DNA of 44,041 bases from Bacillota bacterium (GTDB lineage: Bacteria; Bacillota; Syntrophomonadia; Syntrophomonadales; Syntrophomonadaceae): the NCBI GenBank assembly GCA_029550685.1, contig JAKPGY010000045.1, positions 1-44,041 on the forward strand, read 5' to 3'. The notes under the pieces were generated by a model. It did no database searches and was not told the DNA's origin. It worked only from the letters and a program-made list of their open reading frames with translations. A program made the translations under genes and the position numbers. Below are positions 17,320-26,613 of the stretch, in pieces; the first letter of the stretch is position 1, and the number at the start of each line of letters is the position of its first letter.

Positions 17320-19986
17320 TTATATTTGACGAGGTACCTCTTCAAGAATAAAGGCTTCTATAGTATCTCCTTCTTTTATGTCATTAAAATCCTTGATCCC
17401 TATACCGCATTCATAGTTTTCAGGCACTTCCTTGGCATCATCCTTAAATCTTTTCAAAGAGGATAGCTGGCCTTCATAAACGATAACACCATTTCTCAGC
17501 ACCCTTACCTCCGCATTGCGCTGGATCTTGCCGTCAATAACGTATGAACCTGCTATAACTCCCACATTAGGTACCTTAAATAATGCCCGTACTTCTGCTC
17601 TGCCCAAATACTTTTCCTTATATTCGGGATCAAGCAGTCCGGACATAGCCTTCTTAACATCTTCAATAGCTTCATAAATTACTCTGTACAAGCGAACATC
17701 AATGTGCTCTTCTTCAGCATATTTACGGGCCTTGCTATCCGGGCGTACATTAAAGCCAATAATAATCGCATTGGATGCTGAAGCCAGCATTACGTCAGTT
17801 TCACTAATTGCTCCTACTCCAGAGTGAATAACATTGACTTTTACTTCCTCGGTGCTCAGTCTAATCAAGGATTGGGTAAGGGCTTCAACTGAACCCTGAA
17901 CATCTCCTTTGACAATCAAATTCAACTCTTTAACTTCAGCAGTCTGCAGGTGTTTGAAAAAGTCATCCAAGGAAACTCGACTGCTTTGCTTCTGTTCCTG
18001 CATCTTTCGCTCAGCCAGACGCAGGCTGGTTATTTCTTTAGCTACTTTCTCATCACAAGCCCGAACTTTTTCCCCGGCTTGCGGCACATCTGACCAGCCC
18101 ATGATTTCTACCGGCATAGACGGATAAGCTTCTTCAACTTTTCTCCCTCGATAATCGGTCATAGCGCGCACCTTGGCCAGTTCAACTCCGCAGACCAAAT
18201 AGTCACCAACCCTCAAGGTACCTTTCTGAACCAGTACTGTCGCTACCGGGCCCCGTCCTTTATCTAGTTCACCTTCGATAACTATACCTTCTGCAGGACG
18301 ATCCGGGTTAGCCCGAAGATCATTCATTTCAGCCAGCAGCAACACCATCTCCAGCAGTTGGTCAATGCCTTCTCCGGTCTTGGCAGAAACCGGTACAAAA
18401 ATGGTGTCTCCGCCCCATTCTTCCGGCACTATATTGTATTCAGTAAGCTGCTGCATAACCTTATCTGGGTTGGCAGTCGGTTTGTCGATTTTATTAACAG
18501 CTACCAAAAACGGCACTTTGGCGGCTCGAATATGGCTAATCGCTTCTATGGTCTGGGGCATAACCCCATCATCAGCCGCCACTACCAGGATTACGATATC
18601 CGTCAAATTAGCACCCCGGGCCCGCATAGCTGTAAACGCTTCATGACCTGGTGTATCTATAAAGGTAATGCGGTTATCTTTTACCTTTACTTGATAAGCG
18701 CCTATGTGTTGGGTAATACCTCCTGCTTCACCTGAAGCTACATCAGATTTACGTATCCGGTCCAATAATGAAGTTTTTCCATGATCAACATGTCCCATTA
18801 CCGTAACCACTGGAGGGCGCGGTTTCAAACTCTTTTCATCATCAATAATTTCCTCTAGCAACCGTTGTTCTTCGGTAACTTCTCGTTCTACGGATACTTC
18901 ATAAAGAGCTGCAAGTATTTCGGCAGTTTCAAAGTCAATCTCCTGATTTATAGTAGCCATGGTACCCAAATCCATTAACTTCTTTAACACCTCAGCGGGA
19001 CTCCGGTACAGCTTGTCGGCCAAATCACGAATCGTTATTGATTCTGGTATCGAAATTACACTGGGTATTTCGGGAATACTCTCTTCTTTTTTACGTTTAT
19101 GTTTGCTCTTTTTCACTGGCCGGCTAAAATCACGACTGGGCAACTGTTTTCCCTTAGCTTTATTGCCCAAAGTATCATGATCACCTGTATCAAACCGCTG
19201 TTTTGCCGGCTTCTTTTTGGCATCACTGCGGGGACGATCGGTTGGAATTACTGTCAAAGGTGGATTATACTTACCTTGTTCCTGAGCACGGTTTCCAGAT
19301 TGATAAGGTCTTCCGGATCCGCCTGCTTGGTGCCTGGGCTGGCCGGCTCCCTTTCCGGCCTGGGAGCCTGCACGTCTTTGGTAATCTTGCGGGTGAGCCG
19401 GTCCAGAATGTCTATCTCCTGAACTATAGGGCTGCGGTCCGCGCGAGAACTGTCCTCCCCGCTGATCCCGGGCAGTCTGTATGTTTTTATTCTGTTCCCG
19501 TGATGGCTGCGGTCCGCGGGTATGCTGAGGAGTACGCTGCTGTTGGGATCCCCGATAGGATTCGTGGGAAGAATGCTCATGAGCATGATCAGCACGGGAT
19601 GGCTGTTCCTTTGGCTGTCCTCCAGGGGGTGTTTTCAGACTGTCTGTCGTTGATCGGGATCTTTCCTCAGACCGGTCTTTAACCTGGGAACGTGCCCGAT
19701 GCAACTGCTCTTCCTGAGTAGACTTCTGCTGTTGTCTGGCTTGAGAATCACGAGTTTGGTTAACCTGGTCTACTTGTTCGTCTTTAGCTGCTTTGGTTTC
19801 CTGCTTGGCTTTAGCAGTTGCCGAAGCACTCTCTTGAAGTTTTTTCTTAACCCAGCTAACCTGGTTTTCTTCCATGGTGCTCATATGATTCTTAACATTA
19901 AGCCCCATTGCCTGTAGAGTATCTACCAGTTGCTTACTTGGCATCCCGATTTCTTTTGCCAATTCATGTACTCTTATTTTGGCCAT
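17320..19986 (-). CDS. infB: Translation initiation factor IF-2
   Basis: GTPase that delivers initiator tRNA to the 30S subunit. An N-terminal IF2N module ([20 protein letters not shown]) opens the 888-aa protein. A very hydrophilic linker (about 55-300) rich in Gln, Arg, Gly, Ser and His follows, with repeated RGPQP units. A second IF2N module is near 315-365. The G domain has GHVDHGKT (398-405), DTPGHEAF and NKID, and the C-terminal domains complete the chain. It overlaps the ylxQ gene by 13 bp. The linker is compositionally unlike the rest of the gene, which is normal for IF-2. Confidence 0.98.
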   Translation of the reverse strand: MAKIRVHELAKEIGMPSKQLVDTLQAMGLNVKNHMSTMEENQVSWVKKKLQESASATAKAKQETKAAKDEQVDQVNQTRDSQARQQQKSTQEEQLHRARSQVKDRSEERSRSTTDSLKTPPGGQPKEQPSRADHAHEHSSHESYRGSQQQRTPQHTRGPQPSREQNKNIQTARDQRGGQFSRGPQPYSSGDRHSGPAHPQDYQRRAGSQAGKGAGQPRHQAGGSGRPYQSGNRAQEQGKYNPPLTVIPTDRPRSDAKKKPAKQRFDTGDHDTLGNKAKGKQLPSRDFSRPVKKSKHKRKKEESIPEIPSVISIPESITIRDLADKLYRSPAEVLKKLMDLGTMATINQEIDFETAEILAALYEVSVEREVTEEQRLLEEIIDDEKSLKPRPPVVTVMGHVDHGKTSLLDRIRKSDVASGEAGGITQHIGAYQVKVKDNRITFIDTPGHEAFTAMRARGANLTDIVILVVAADDGVMPQTIEAISHIRAAKVPFLVAVNKIDKPTANPDKVMQQLTEYNIVPEEWGGDTIFVPVSAKTGEGIDQLLEMVLLLAEMNDLRANPDRPAEGIVIEGELDKGRGPVATVLVQKGTLRVGDYLVCGVELAKVRAMTDYRGRKVEEAYPSMPVEIMGWSDVPQAGEKVRACDEKVAKEITSLRLAERKMQEQKQSSRVSLDDFFKHLQTAEVKELNLIVKGDVQGSVEALTQSLIRLSTEEVKVNVIHSGVGAISETDVMLASASNAIIIGFNVRPDSKARKYAEEEHIDVRLYRVIYEAIEDVKKAMSGLLDPEYKEKYLGRAEVRALFKVPNVGVIAGSYVIDGKIQRNAEVRVLRNGVIVYEGQLSSLKRFKDDAKEVPENYECGIGIKDFNDIKEGDTIEAFILEEVPRQI

Positions 19987-20318
19987 TGAACCACCCCCGT
20001 GCTAGTAGTGTCATTTTTCGCAGTTTCCAGACAGTCAAGCAATGCTTTCGCCATACCCGAGTCATTGATGGTCAGAGCTACCCGGTAGGCTTTACCAACT
20101 GCAGTTCCCAAATCATATTTGTTCCCAATTGCCACCCAGGGTATTTTCTGGCGTTTGCATAAAGACAACAATGATTCTCGAGTAGAATTAGAAATATCTC
20201 CACTCATAACCAGCAGGCAAGCACGCTTGCGGATAAGACTGGTGCGTGCCGCCATGGTCCCCGCAGATACTTGACCTGCTCTCTGAGCTAAACCGATAAT
20301 ATTGTATACTTTCCTCAA
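19974..20318 (-). CDS. ylxQ: L7Ae/L30e-family RNA-binding protein YlxQ
   Basis: 114-aa kink-turn type RNA-binding protein (L7Ae superfamily). Typical features are [16 protein letters not shown], the [15 protein letters not shown] segment and [18 protein letters not shown]. It lies between ylxR and infB as in most Bacillota, overlapping infB by 13 bp. Paralogues in B. subtilis bind K-turn RNAs; the target here is unknown. Confidence 0.93.
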   Translation of the reverse strand: MRKVYNIIGLAQRAGQVSAGTMAARTSLIRKRACLLVMSGDISNSTRESLLSLCKRQKIPWVAIGNKYDLGTAVGKAYRVALTINDSGMAKALLDCLETAKNDTTSTGVVQWPK

Positions 20319-20333
20319 GTTTGAACCACATCC

Positions 20334-20612
20334 TCAATGCTGCATCATATCATCAATCTGCATTTTAATTCTTTCCAAAACATCATCAGGAATCTCTTTA
20401 TTTAAAGCCTTTTGCAGCCGCTTGCCTTTAATCGCTTCACTAAAGCAGACAGTATTAGGACAAATATAAGCTCCCCGTCCAGCTTTCTTGCCGGTAGTAT
20501 CCATCTCCACAGTTTCCTGCGGGGTTCTAACTATACGTATAAGTTCCCTCTTATTACGCATTTCCCGGCATCCCACACACATACGTTGGGGTATTTTTCT
20601 AGGTCTGTTCAT
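20334..20612 (-). CDS. ylxR: YlxR-family nucleic-acid-binding protein (RnpM)
   Basis: 92-aa basic protein of the DUF448/YlxR family. [20 protein letters not shown] and [12 protein letters not shown] are the two conserved blocks. The B. subtilis member has been described as a modulator of RNase P. I start it at the ATG at 20610-20612, inside the last codons of nusA, because AGAGGTGG sits properly upstream and family members begin MxRPRKIP. The longer in-frame ORF is a shadow of nusA. Confidence 0.94.
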   Translation of the reverse strand: MNRPRKIPQRMCVGCREMRNKRELIRIVRTPQETVEMDTTGKKAGRGAYICPNTVCFSEAIKGKRLQKALNKEIPDDVLERIKMQIDDMMQH

Positions 20613-21669
20613 CGATATCATCCACCTCTTCAGGGACAGCCACCTGGCTCTCACTCTTGATATCAACTTTCCACCCAGTCAATTTGGCAGCTAGCCGGGC
20701 ATTTTGCCCCTCTTTCCCGATAGCCAATGACAGCTGGTAATCCGGCACGACTACCCGGGCAATTTTTTCTTCCTCATTAATATCCACATACATTACTTTG
20801 GAAGGACTGAGAGAATTAGCAATAAATCTTTCTGGATCTCTATCATATTTAATAATATCAATTTTCTCACCATTTAGTTCGGATACAATATTTTGCACCC
20901 TTAAACCACGAGGGCCTACGCAAGCCCCTACTGGATCTATTTTATCATCCTGGGAATAGACAGATATTTTAGAGCGGGATCCAGCCTCTCTGGCTATAGA
21001 CTTGATTTCTACCACTCCATCATATATTTCCGGAACTTCTAGTTCAAACAACCGTTTTAGAAAATTGGGGTGAGATCTGGATACGAATATATTAGGACCC
21101 TTGGAAGTATTTTTAACCTCGTAAATATAGGCTTTTATCCTTTGTCCTACCTCATATCTCTCGGTGCTTATCTGGTCGTTGGGAAGCATGATGGCTTCCG
21201 TGCGTCCCAAACTTATAAAAAGAGTGCGATTCTCAATACGTTGAATGGTCCCGGTTAATATTTCTCCTTCCCGCTCCAGAAATTCCTCGTAGATAAGGCT
21301 TCTTTCTGCTTCACGAAGCTTTTGAATAACTACTTGTTTAGCGGTTTGGGCAGCTATACGGCCAAAATTAGTCGGGGTAACCTCAACATAAACCAGATCC
21401 TCTTCTTTACAGTCAGGGTATAATTCCCGGGCATCATCTAAAGATATCTCCACTCGCGGATCCTTGACTTCAGTCACCACCCGTTTTTGAGAATGAACAC
21501 TAACTTCCCCGGTCATTTCATCGAAATTAACACTAACGTTAAGGCCGGTTCCAAAATTCTTTTTATAAGCAGTGTTCAAGGCAACTTTGATGGCATCTAT
21601 CAAAGCGTCTTTGGGGATACCTCTTTCTTTTTCTATATCGATCAATGCCTGAATCAAGTCGTTCGACAT
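20599..21669 (-). CDS. nusA: Transcription termination/antitermination factor NusA
   Basis: RNA polymerase-binding elongation factor. It has an N-terminal RNAP-binding domain ([18 protein letters not shown]), an S1 domain (about 135-200), and two KH domains with [17 protein letters not shown] and [19 protein letters not shown]. At 356 aa it lacks the acidic repeats of proteobacterial NusA, as usual for Bacillota. It follows rimP by 12 bp. A terminator in the operon leader is a plausible target for NusA autoregulation. Confidence 0.98.
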   Translation of the reverse strand: MSNDLIQALIDIEKERGIPKDALIDAIKVALNTAYKKNFGTGLNVSVNFDEMTGEVSVHSQKRVVTEVKDPRVEISLDDARELYPDCKEEDLVYVEVTPTNFGRIAAQTAKQVVIQKLREAERSLIYEEFLEREGEILTGTIQRIENRTLFISLGRTEAIMLPNDQISTERYEVGQRIKAYIYEVKNTSKGPNIFVSRSHPNFLKRLFELEVPEIYDGVVEIKSIAREAGSRSKISVYSQDDKIDPVGACVGPRGLRVQNIVSELNGEKIDIIKYDRDPERFIANSLSPSKVMYVDINEEEKIARVVVPDYQLSLAIGKEGQNARLAAKLTGWKVDIKSESQVAVPEEVDDIDEQT

Positions 21670-21681
21670 TGTTGTGCCTCC

Positions 21682-22134
21682 TTATAATTCTGGGTGCAGT
21701 CGCACCACAGTAATTTCGCTGCGGGGAAGTTCGAAAACTCCCTCTTCATTTTTTACGGTGAGAGTCAACTCATTGTGTCCAATAAGAACCCCGACCACTT
21801 GTCGGGGACCATTAAACCTCTTGGCTAATTTAACCTTGACTGGCTGACCATTAAAACGAACAAAATCTCTATCATGGATAAGCTTGCGATCTAATCCGGG
21901 TGACGATACCTCCAAGTGGTCATACTCAATACCAGCTGCGTCAATAATATCCTTTACAGTCCGGCTAACCCGGCTACATAAATCGAGATCAACTCCCGTT
22001 TCTCGATCTATAAAAATCCTTAAGTATTGATCACCATTTTCGCGGCGGTACTCGACCTCAACCAATTCAGCCTGCAGCTGGCCAATGGGCTCTGCAATCT
22101 TCTGAGCAATACTGTCAATTTGTGATTCAGCCAA
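21682..22134 (-). CDS. rimP: Ribosome maturation factor RimP
   Basis: 30S assembly factor of 150 aa. The segments LVEVEYRRENGDQYLRIFID, DLCSRVSRTVKDIIDA and LEVSSPGLDRKL are diagnostic. The start is a TTG at 22132-22134, preceded by GGGGGTGG with a short four-base spacing. It is the first gene of the nusA-infB cluster, behind a promoter and leader terminator. Confidence 0.96.
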   Translation of the reverse strand: MAESQIDSIAQKIAEPIGQLQAELVEVEYRRENGDQYLRIFIDRETGVDLDLCSRVSRTVKDIIDAAGIEYDHLEVSSPGLDRKLIHDRDFVRFNGQPVKVKLAKRFNGPRQVVGVLIGHNELTLTVKNEEGVFELPRSEITVVRLHPEL

Positions 22135-22170
22135 TGGACCACCCCCAGTATCTTACCCTATTTTACGCAT

Positions 22171-22211
22171 GTTACAATAGAAAAAGTGGGTGCACACCCA
22201 CTAATTGTAAC
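22171..22211 (-). terminator. polC terminator / rimP-nusA leader attenuator
   Basis: Minus strand AGTGGGTG-TG-CACCCACT (22185-22202) followed by TTTTCT, a compact intrinsic terminator. Outer arms GTTACAAT and ATTGTAAC (22171-22178 and 22204-22211) are perfectly complementary and enclose it. A good promoter lies upstream of this hairpin, so it sits in the 5' leader of rimP-nusA as well as ending polC transcripts. Confidence 0.88.
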
Positions 22212-22235
22212 AGAATATGGTTCAGTCTACTAAAG

Positions 22236-22265
22236 AGTATAACACAGTAGCATAAATTTATTCAA
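22236..22265 (-). promoter_or_regulatory. Promoter of the rimP-nusA-infB operon
   Basis: Minus-strand TTGAAT (22260-22265) and TATACT (22236-22241) are 18 bp apart, just after the polC stop. The predicted start near 22229 is upstream of the terminator hairpin, giving a roughly 95-nt leader. Confidence 0.75.
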
Positions 22266-22280
22266 GCGATGCTGATGTTT

Positions 22281-25200
22281 TTAGCTGCCAAACAAACTTA
22301 TTTGAGTTGTCTCGGGCAAATCCCGAAAACATCCGTATTCACGCAGTACATCCACAGCGGTTTTATTGATACGGGTGCGTAGTTGAAAATCCTCTACAGA
22401 AATAAACTCTGCCTCATCCCGTGCGGTTACTATGCCCTGAGCTACTGTTTTTCCTACGTTAGGTAATGCAGAGAACGGCAGTAGTAATCCCTTTTCCTGT
22501 ACACTGAATTTATAAGCATGAGAATTATAAATATCCACCGGGTAGAACTCAAATCCCCGGGCCAGCATTTCTAGAGCAACCTCTAGAATAGGCAACAGTT
22601 TTTTATCCTTCAATGATGCTCCTGTTCCCTGGCGTTCAATATCCTTAATGCGCTTGTGTACCTGATCATAACCTGCCAATATCGTCTGGGCTTCAAAGTC
22701 CTCCGCCCGTACGCTGAAGAAACTGGCATAGAAAGCCAATGGATAATAGACTTTGTAGTAGGCAATGCGAAAAGCCATGGTAACATAAGCTACAGCATGA
22801 GCCTTAGGAAACATATATTTGATCTTCTGACAGGAATCTATATACCATTCGGGAACATCATGATCCTGCATAACAGTTACTTCTTCTGGTTTCAGTCCTT
22901 TACCTTTGCGCACATTTTCCATTATCTTAAAAGCAGTCTTCTTTTCCACTCCCTTATTTATAAGGTATCCCATTATATCATCGCGGGTACAGATAACCTC
23001 TCTCAATGTAGCGGTTTGGCTCTCTATCAAGTCCTGGGCATTATTAAGCCAGACGTCGGTTCCATGGGACAGGCCGCTTATCCGGACCAATTCTGATAAG
23101 GTGGTGGGCCGGGTGGCTTCCAGCATCTGCCGGACAAACCTGGTACCAAATTCAGGTATACCGAAAGTTCCTACTGAAGAATCAATGTCCTCTTCTGTTA
23201 TTCCCAGGGATTCAACACTGGAGAAAAGGCGCATGGTATCTTTATCATTGAGCTTGATAGAAGATGCCTTTATACCGGTCAGGTCTTCCAGTTCCTTTAT
23301 AACCGTAGGATCGTCATGACCCAGGATATCAAGCTTGACCAATTGATCACCAATGGCATGATATTCAAAATGGGTAGTAACTACGCCGGAATCCTTGTTA
23401 TCTGCCGGGTACTGCAGGGGAGTAAACTCCAGGATATCATGGTCCCGGGGCACAACAATCAACCCCCCTGGATGCTGACCAGTGGTTCGTCTGACCCCGG
23501 TTATGCCTTGTACCAATCTGTTAACCTCGGCATTGCGAAGATGCAGCTGTCTTTCTTCCGCATACTTCTTCACAAAGCCGTAAGCGGTTTTTTCAGCAAT
23601 AGTAGAGATAGTACCTGCCCGGAATACATTTTCCTTGCCAAACAGCTCTTCCACGTAGGCATGAGCCCGATTCTGGTATTCTCCTGAAAAATTTAAATCT
23701 ATATCCGGTACCTTATCTCCTTCAAATCCCAGAAAGGTTTCAAAGGGAATATCAAATCCATCCTGATTCATTACCGTACCACACAGCTCACAGGTTGCCG
23801 GCGGCAAATCTGCTCCACAGCCCACTGTTCCATCAGTAACGAACCGGGTGCGGCGGCAGTTGGGACATCTCCAGTGGGGCGGCAAGGGATTAACCTCGGT
23901 TATGCCGGTTAGGAAGGCTACCAGGGATGAGCCCACCGACCCTCTGGAACCAACCAGATAGCCATCTTCATTGGATTTTTTCACCAGCTTGTGAGCAATT
24001 GAGTATAGGACACTAAAGCCGTGGCGGATAATGGAGTCCAGTTCTCTTTTTATGCGGGCTTCCACCAACTCGGGCAGAGGATCACCATATAATTCTTTAG
24101 CTTTGTTCCAGCTCAGCTGGTAAACTTCATCCTCAGCCTCATCAATTTTAGGTGGGTAAAAGCCATCAGGAACTGGCTTGATATCTTCTACCAGTTCTGC
24201 AATCAAACGAGGGTTCTCCACAACCACTTGGTAAGCAGTGTCCTCGCCCAGATAGGCGAACTCTTCCAGCATCTCCTCAGTTGAGCGCAGGTAAAGACCT
24301 GATCCCTCATCAATGTCTTCATATCCCTGTCCAGCTTGAATAATGCGGCGGAAAATTTCATGTTCAGGATCTAAATAATGAACGTCACCGGTAGCTACTA
24401 CAGGTTTTCCCAGTTCTTCGCCCAGGGCAACAATCTGGGCATTGATTTTCTTAAGTTCTTCCAAACCGCCGACCCGTCCATCCCGCAGCAGAAATTCGTT
24501 ATTAGTCAGAGGTTGTATTTCCAAATAATCATAGAACCTGGCAATGTCTATTATTTCCTCATGAGTCTTGCCCTGCAAAATGGCGGTGAACAACTCACCC
24601 GCCTGGCAGGCCGACCCTACCAGGATGCCTTCCCGATACTTGTTTAGTACCTCACGGGGTATTTTAGGATGACGATAATAATGCTCCAGGTAAGAAACGC
24701 TAACCAGATGATACAGGTTCTTTAGTCCGCTGCGATTACGGGCAATAAGTATAATATGATAAGGTCGCTGGCGGCGCTCTGAATCAACCAAGTAGGCTTC
24801 CACCCCATAGAGAACCTTGATTCCATACTTTTTAGCCTGCTGGTAGGCATCAGGGAAGGCCTGTACACAGCCATGATCAGTAATGGCGACAGCTGAATGT
24901 CCCCACTTCGCAGCTCGCTCTATCAAAGCACCTATTTCTGTTAATCCATCCATGGCGCTCATTTTGGTGTGGGCGTGCAGCTCTACTCGTTTGACGGATG
25001 CCAGATCGGAACGGACCTGCTTTTCTCTTTTTATATAACTGTCCATGAATAAGACTATCTCGCGGACAAAGGGATCATAGCGAACACTGCCTTTTACCCT
25101 GATATAATCACCGGTCTCAATGGTATCTTCCGGGGGTCTATCCCAAAAGGCTTTCACCAATATTGAATCGGTAAAATCGGTTAGACTATAGGTAACCACT

Positions 25201-25904
25201 AAACGGCCGTCACGCAATACCGTGGTCTCTTTGTCCCAGATCTCGCCATCCACTATAGCTGTCTTCAAACCCTCCTGCAATTCAGACACTGGCATGGGCT
25301 GAGCTTCCGACAGTTTGTTGCTGGAACGAGAACGTTTGCCGTTGGCAGAGGATCTCTTAGCTCCCGAGTCAAACTCTGGCAGCCAGTTGCCTGAGGAAGG
25401 TTCAATTAAGGTCACTTCGGGCAGAGCTGGCTGTTTATAGGTGGGCAGAACCCTTACCAAAACTGGCAAGCGATATTCCTGCCAGTACCAGGTGGACAGC
25501 CGGCTGCAGATCTCCTGATTAATATATTGTTGATATTGGGCCTCATCAGCAGGATGAAAGTCTAAGCGCATCTCATCTGCAGAATAGGGTGCTAACAGCT
25601 GTTCAGAATTGGAGAAAACAGCAGCCACTAATTCAGCTTTATGTTTTTCAAACAAGGAAATCAAATGCTGGCTGCTGTTGCGCAGGGAAGGCACAATCTC
25701 GATCTGTTCCACAAAAGGATATTTTTGAGCCAGTTTTTGTTCAGCGGCTTGAATTTCATAAACAGGAATAGGTTGCTCCACGGCGATTACCATCTTCCAG
25801 CGCCGCTGGCTTGGAAAAACCTCTACCTTTTCCAAAGCAGAGTTTATCCAACAGGGATTTTCAGCAAAGCAGGAGTCGAAGTACACTAGACTTTTTCCTT
25901 GCAT
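22281..25904 (-). CDS. polC: DNA polymerase III PolC, lacking the exonuclease domain
   Basis: Replicative polymerase of Bacillota. Residues below count from the in-frame TTG at 25928; subtract 8 for the chosen ATG. N-terminal domain about 1-170, linker, OB fold (220-300), PHP domain beginning VELHAHTKMS (315), zinc-binding cysteines near 688-716, catalytic PDIDLNFSGEYQ (741-752), then fingers and helix-hairpin-helix. The C-terminal QISLF is the beta-clamp peptide. The striking point is the junction at about 377-390: GVEAYLVDSERRQRPYHIIL. In B. subtilis PolC the proofreading exonuclease (roughly 190 residues) lies exactly between the equivalents of GVEA-LVD and RPYH. None of its DEDDh motifs is present elsewhere, and total length is 1207 instead of about 1430. 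The ATG at 25902-25904 lies after the AGGAGG, so it is preferred over the TTG. Confidence 0.95.
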   Translation of the reverse strand: MQGKSLVYFDSCFAENPCWINSALEKVEVFPSQRRWKMVIAVEQPIPVYEIQAAEQKLAQKYPFVEQIEIVPSLRNSSQHLISLFEKHKAELVAAVFSNSEQLLAPYSADEMRLDFHPADEAQYQQYINQEICSRLSTWYWQEYRLPVLVRVLPTYKQPALPEVTLIEPSSGNWLPEFDSGAKRSSANGKRSRSSNKLSEAQPMPVSELQEGLKTAIVDGEIWDKETTVLRDGRLVVTYSLTDFTDSILVKAFWDRPPEDTIETGDYIRVKGSVRYDPFVREIVLFMDSYIKREKQVRSDLASVKRVELHAHTKMSAMDGLTEIGALIERAAKWGHSAVAITDHGCVQAFPDAYQQAKKYGIKVLYGVEAYLVDSERRQRPYHIILIARNRSGLKNLYHLVSVSYLEHYYRHPKIPREVLNKYREGILVGSACQAGELFTAILQGKTHEEIIDIARFYDYLEIQPLTNNEFLLRDGRVGGLEELKKINAQIVALGEELGKPVVATGDVHYLDPEHEIFRRIIQAGQGYEDIDEGSGLYLRSTEEMLEEFAYLGEDTAYQVVVENPRLIAELVEDIKPVPDGFYPPKIDEAEDEVYQLSWNKAKELYGDPLPELVEARIKRELDSIIRHGFSVLYSIAHKLVKKSNEDGYLVGSRGSVGSSLVAFLTGITEVNPLPPHWRCPNCRRTRFVTDGTVGCGADLPPATCELCGTVMNQDGFDIPFETFLGFEGDKVPDIDLNFSGEYQNRAHAYVEELFGKENVFRAGTISTIAEKTAYGFVKKYAEERQLHLRNAEVNRLVQGITGVRRTTGQHPGGLIVVPRDHDILEFTPLQYPADNKDSGVVTTHFEYHAIGDQLVKLDILGHDDPTVIKELEDLTGIKASSIKLNDKDTMRLFSSVESLGITEEDIDSSVGTFGIPEFGTRFVRQMLEATRPTTLSELVRISGLSHGTDVWLNNAQDLIESQTATLREVICTRDDIMGYLINKGVEKKTAFKIMENVRKGKGLKPEEVTVMQDHDVPEWYIDSCQKIKYMFPKAHAVAYVTMAFRIAYYKVYYPLAFYASFFSVRAEDFEAQTILAGYDQVHKRIKDIERQGTGASLKDKKLLPILEVALEMLARGFEFYPVDIYNSHAYKFSVQEKGLLLPFSALPNVGKTVAQGIVTARDEAEFISVEDFQLRTRINKTAVDVLREYGCFRDLPETTQISLFGS

Positions 25905-25929
25905 TACCTTAAATCTCCTCCTGCTCAAA

Positions 25930-26592
25930 CTAATTCAAACGATCGATACTTCTTAAACCTTTCACTTCAGATAATTCGTTGATTACATCATTAATGTTCA
26001 ATTGAGGAGGCAGGTGCAAAAGCAGTTCTACTTCCAGGTTATCATCTTCCAAACGAGTAAGCTGAATATTTTTTATCAACACTCCTAGATCTCCCAGAAT
26101 TGAACCGATAATTCCTACTTGCCCAGGCCGGTCCTCTAACACCATTACTATTCCTTTATATTCCCGCAAACCCGTAAATTTTTCTTCAAAACGGATAAAA
26201 TAAATGAGGACAAATAGTATAAGTATGGTGGTGGCTATGGCTGGAATGTATAGTCCTGCTCCCACCGCCAAACCAATACATGCTACCACCCAAAGTCCGG
26301 CAGCCGTCGTCAGACCTCTGACCGTAGCCCCTTCCCGCATAATAGTACCAGCGCCTAAAAAACCAATCCCGCTGATAACCTGCGCCGCAATTCGGCCTGG
26401 ATCAGCATTGACAGTTTGATAGTATTGAAAATACATGTCCAGGGAGACTACCATGGCCAATGCTGAACCTACACTTACCAGGGTATATGTGCGTAGCCCG
26501 GCGGGACGATTTAAGCTTTCCCTCTCCAAACCGATCAGACCGCCTAAAATCCCCGCCAGCGCTAATTTAAAAATAATCTCATAAACTGACAT
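25930..26592 (-). CDS. MgtC/SapB-family membrane protein with ACT-like C-terminus
   Basis: 220-aa protein with the full MgtC signature: GGLIGLERESLNRPAGLRT, DPGRIAAQVISGIGFLGAG and VRGLTTAAGLWVVACIGLAVG. About four or five membrane segments (1-135) are followed by a soluble ACT-like domain (about 143-220, EDRPGQVGIIGSILGDLGV). It sits between proS and polC, 26 bp before polC. MgtC proteins of pathogens act in low-Mg growth and on the F1Fo ATPase; the role of this environmental homologue is unknown. Confidence 0.93.
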   Translation of the reverse strand: MSVYEIIFKLALAGILGGLIGLERESLNRPAGLRTYTLVSVGSALAMVVSLDMYFQYYQTVNADPGRIAAQVISGIGFLGAGTIMREGATVRGLTTAAGLWVVACIGLAVGAGLYIPAIATTILILFVLIYFIRFEEKFTGLREYKGIVMVLEDRPGQVGIIGSILGDLGVLIKNIQLTRLEDDNLEVELLLHLPPQLNINDVINELSEVKGLRSIDRLN

Positions 26593-26613
26593 GCCTTCAC
26601 ATCCCGGTCAAAC

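Noticed and set aside
19203-19682. 159-aa plus-strand frame and a 113-aa alternative minus frame (19254-19595) inside infB
   Set aside because: Both arise from the Gln/Arg/Gly-rich IF-2 linker, whose base composition keeps other frames open; no start signals or homology.
22656-23319. Plus-strand frames of 146 and 137 aa opposite polC
   Set aside because: Antisense to conserved PolC coding sequence with no independent signals.
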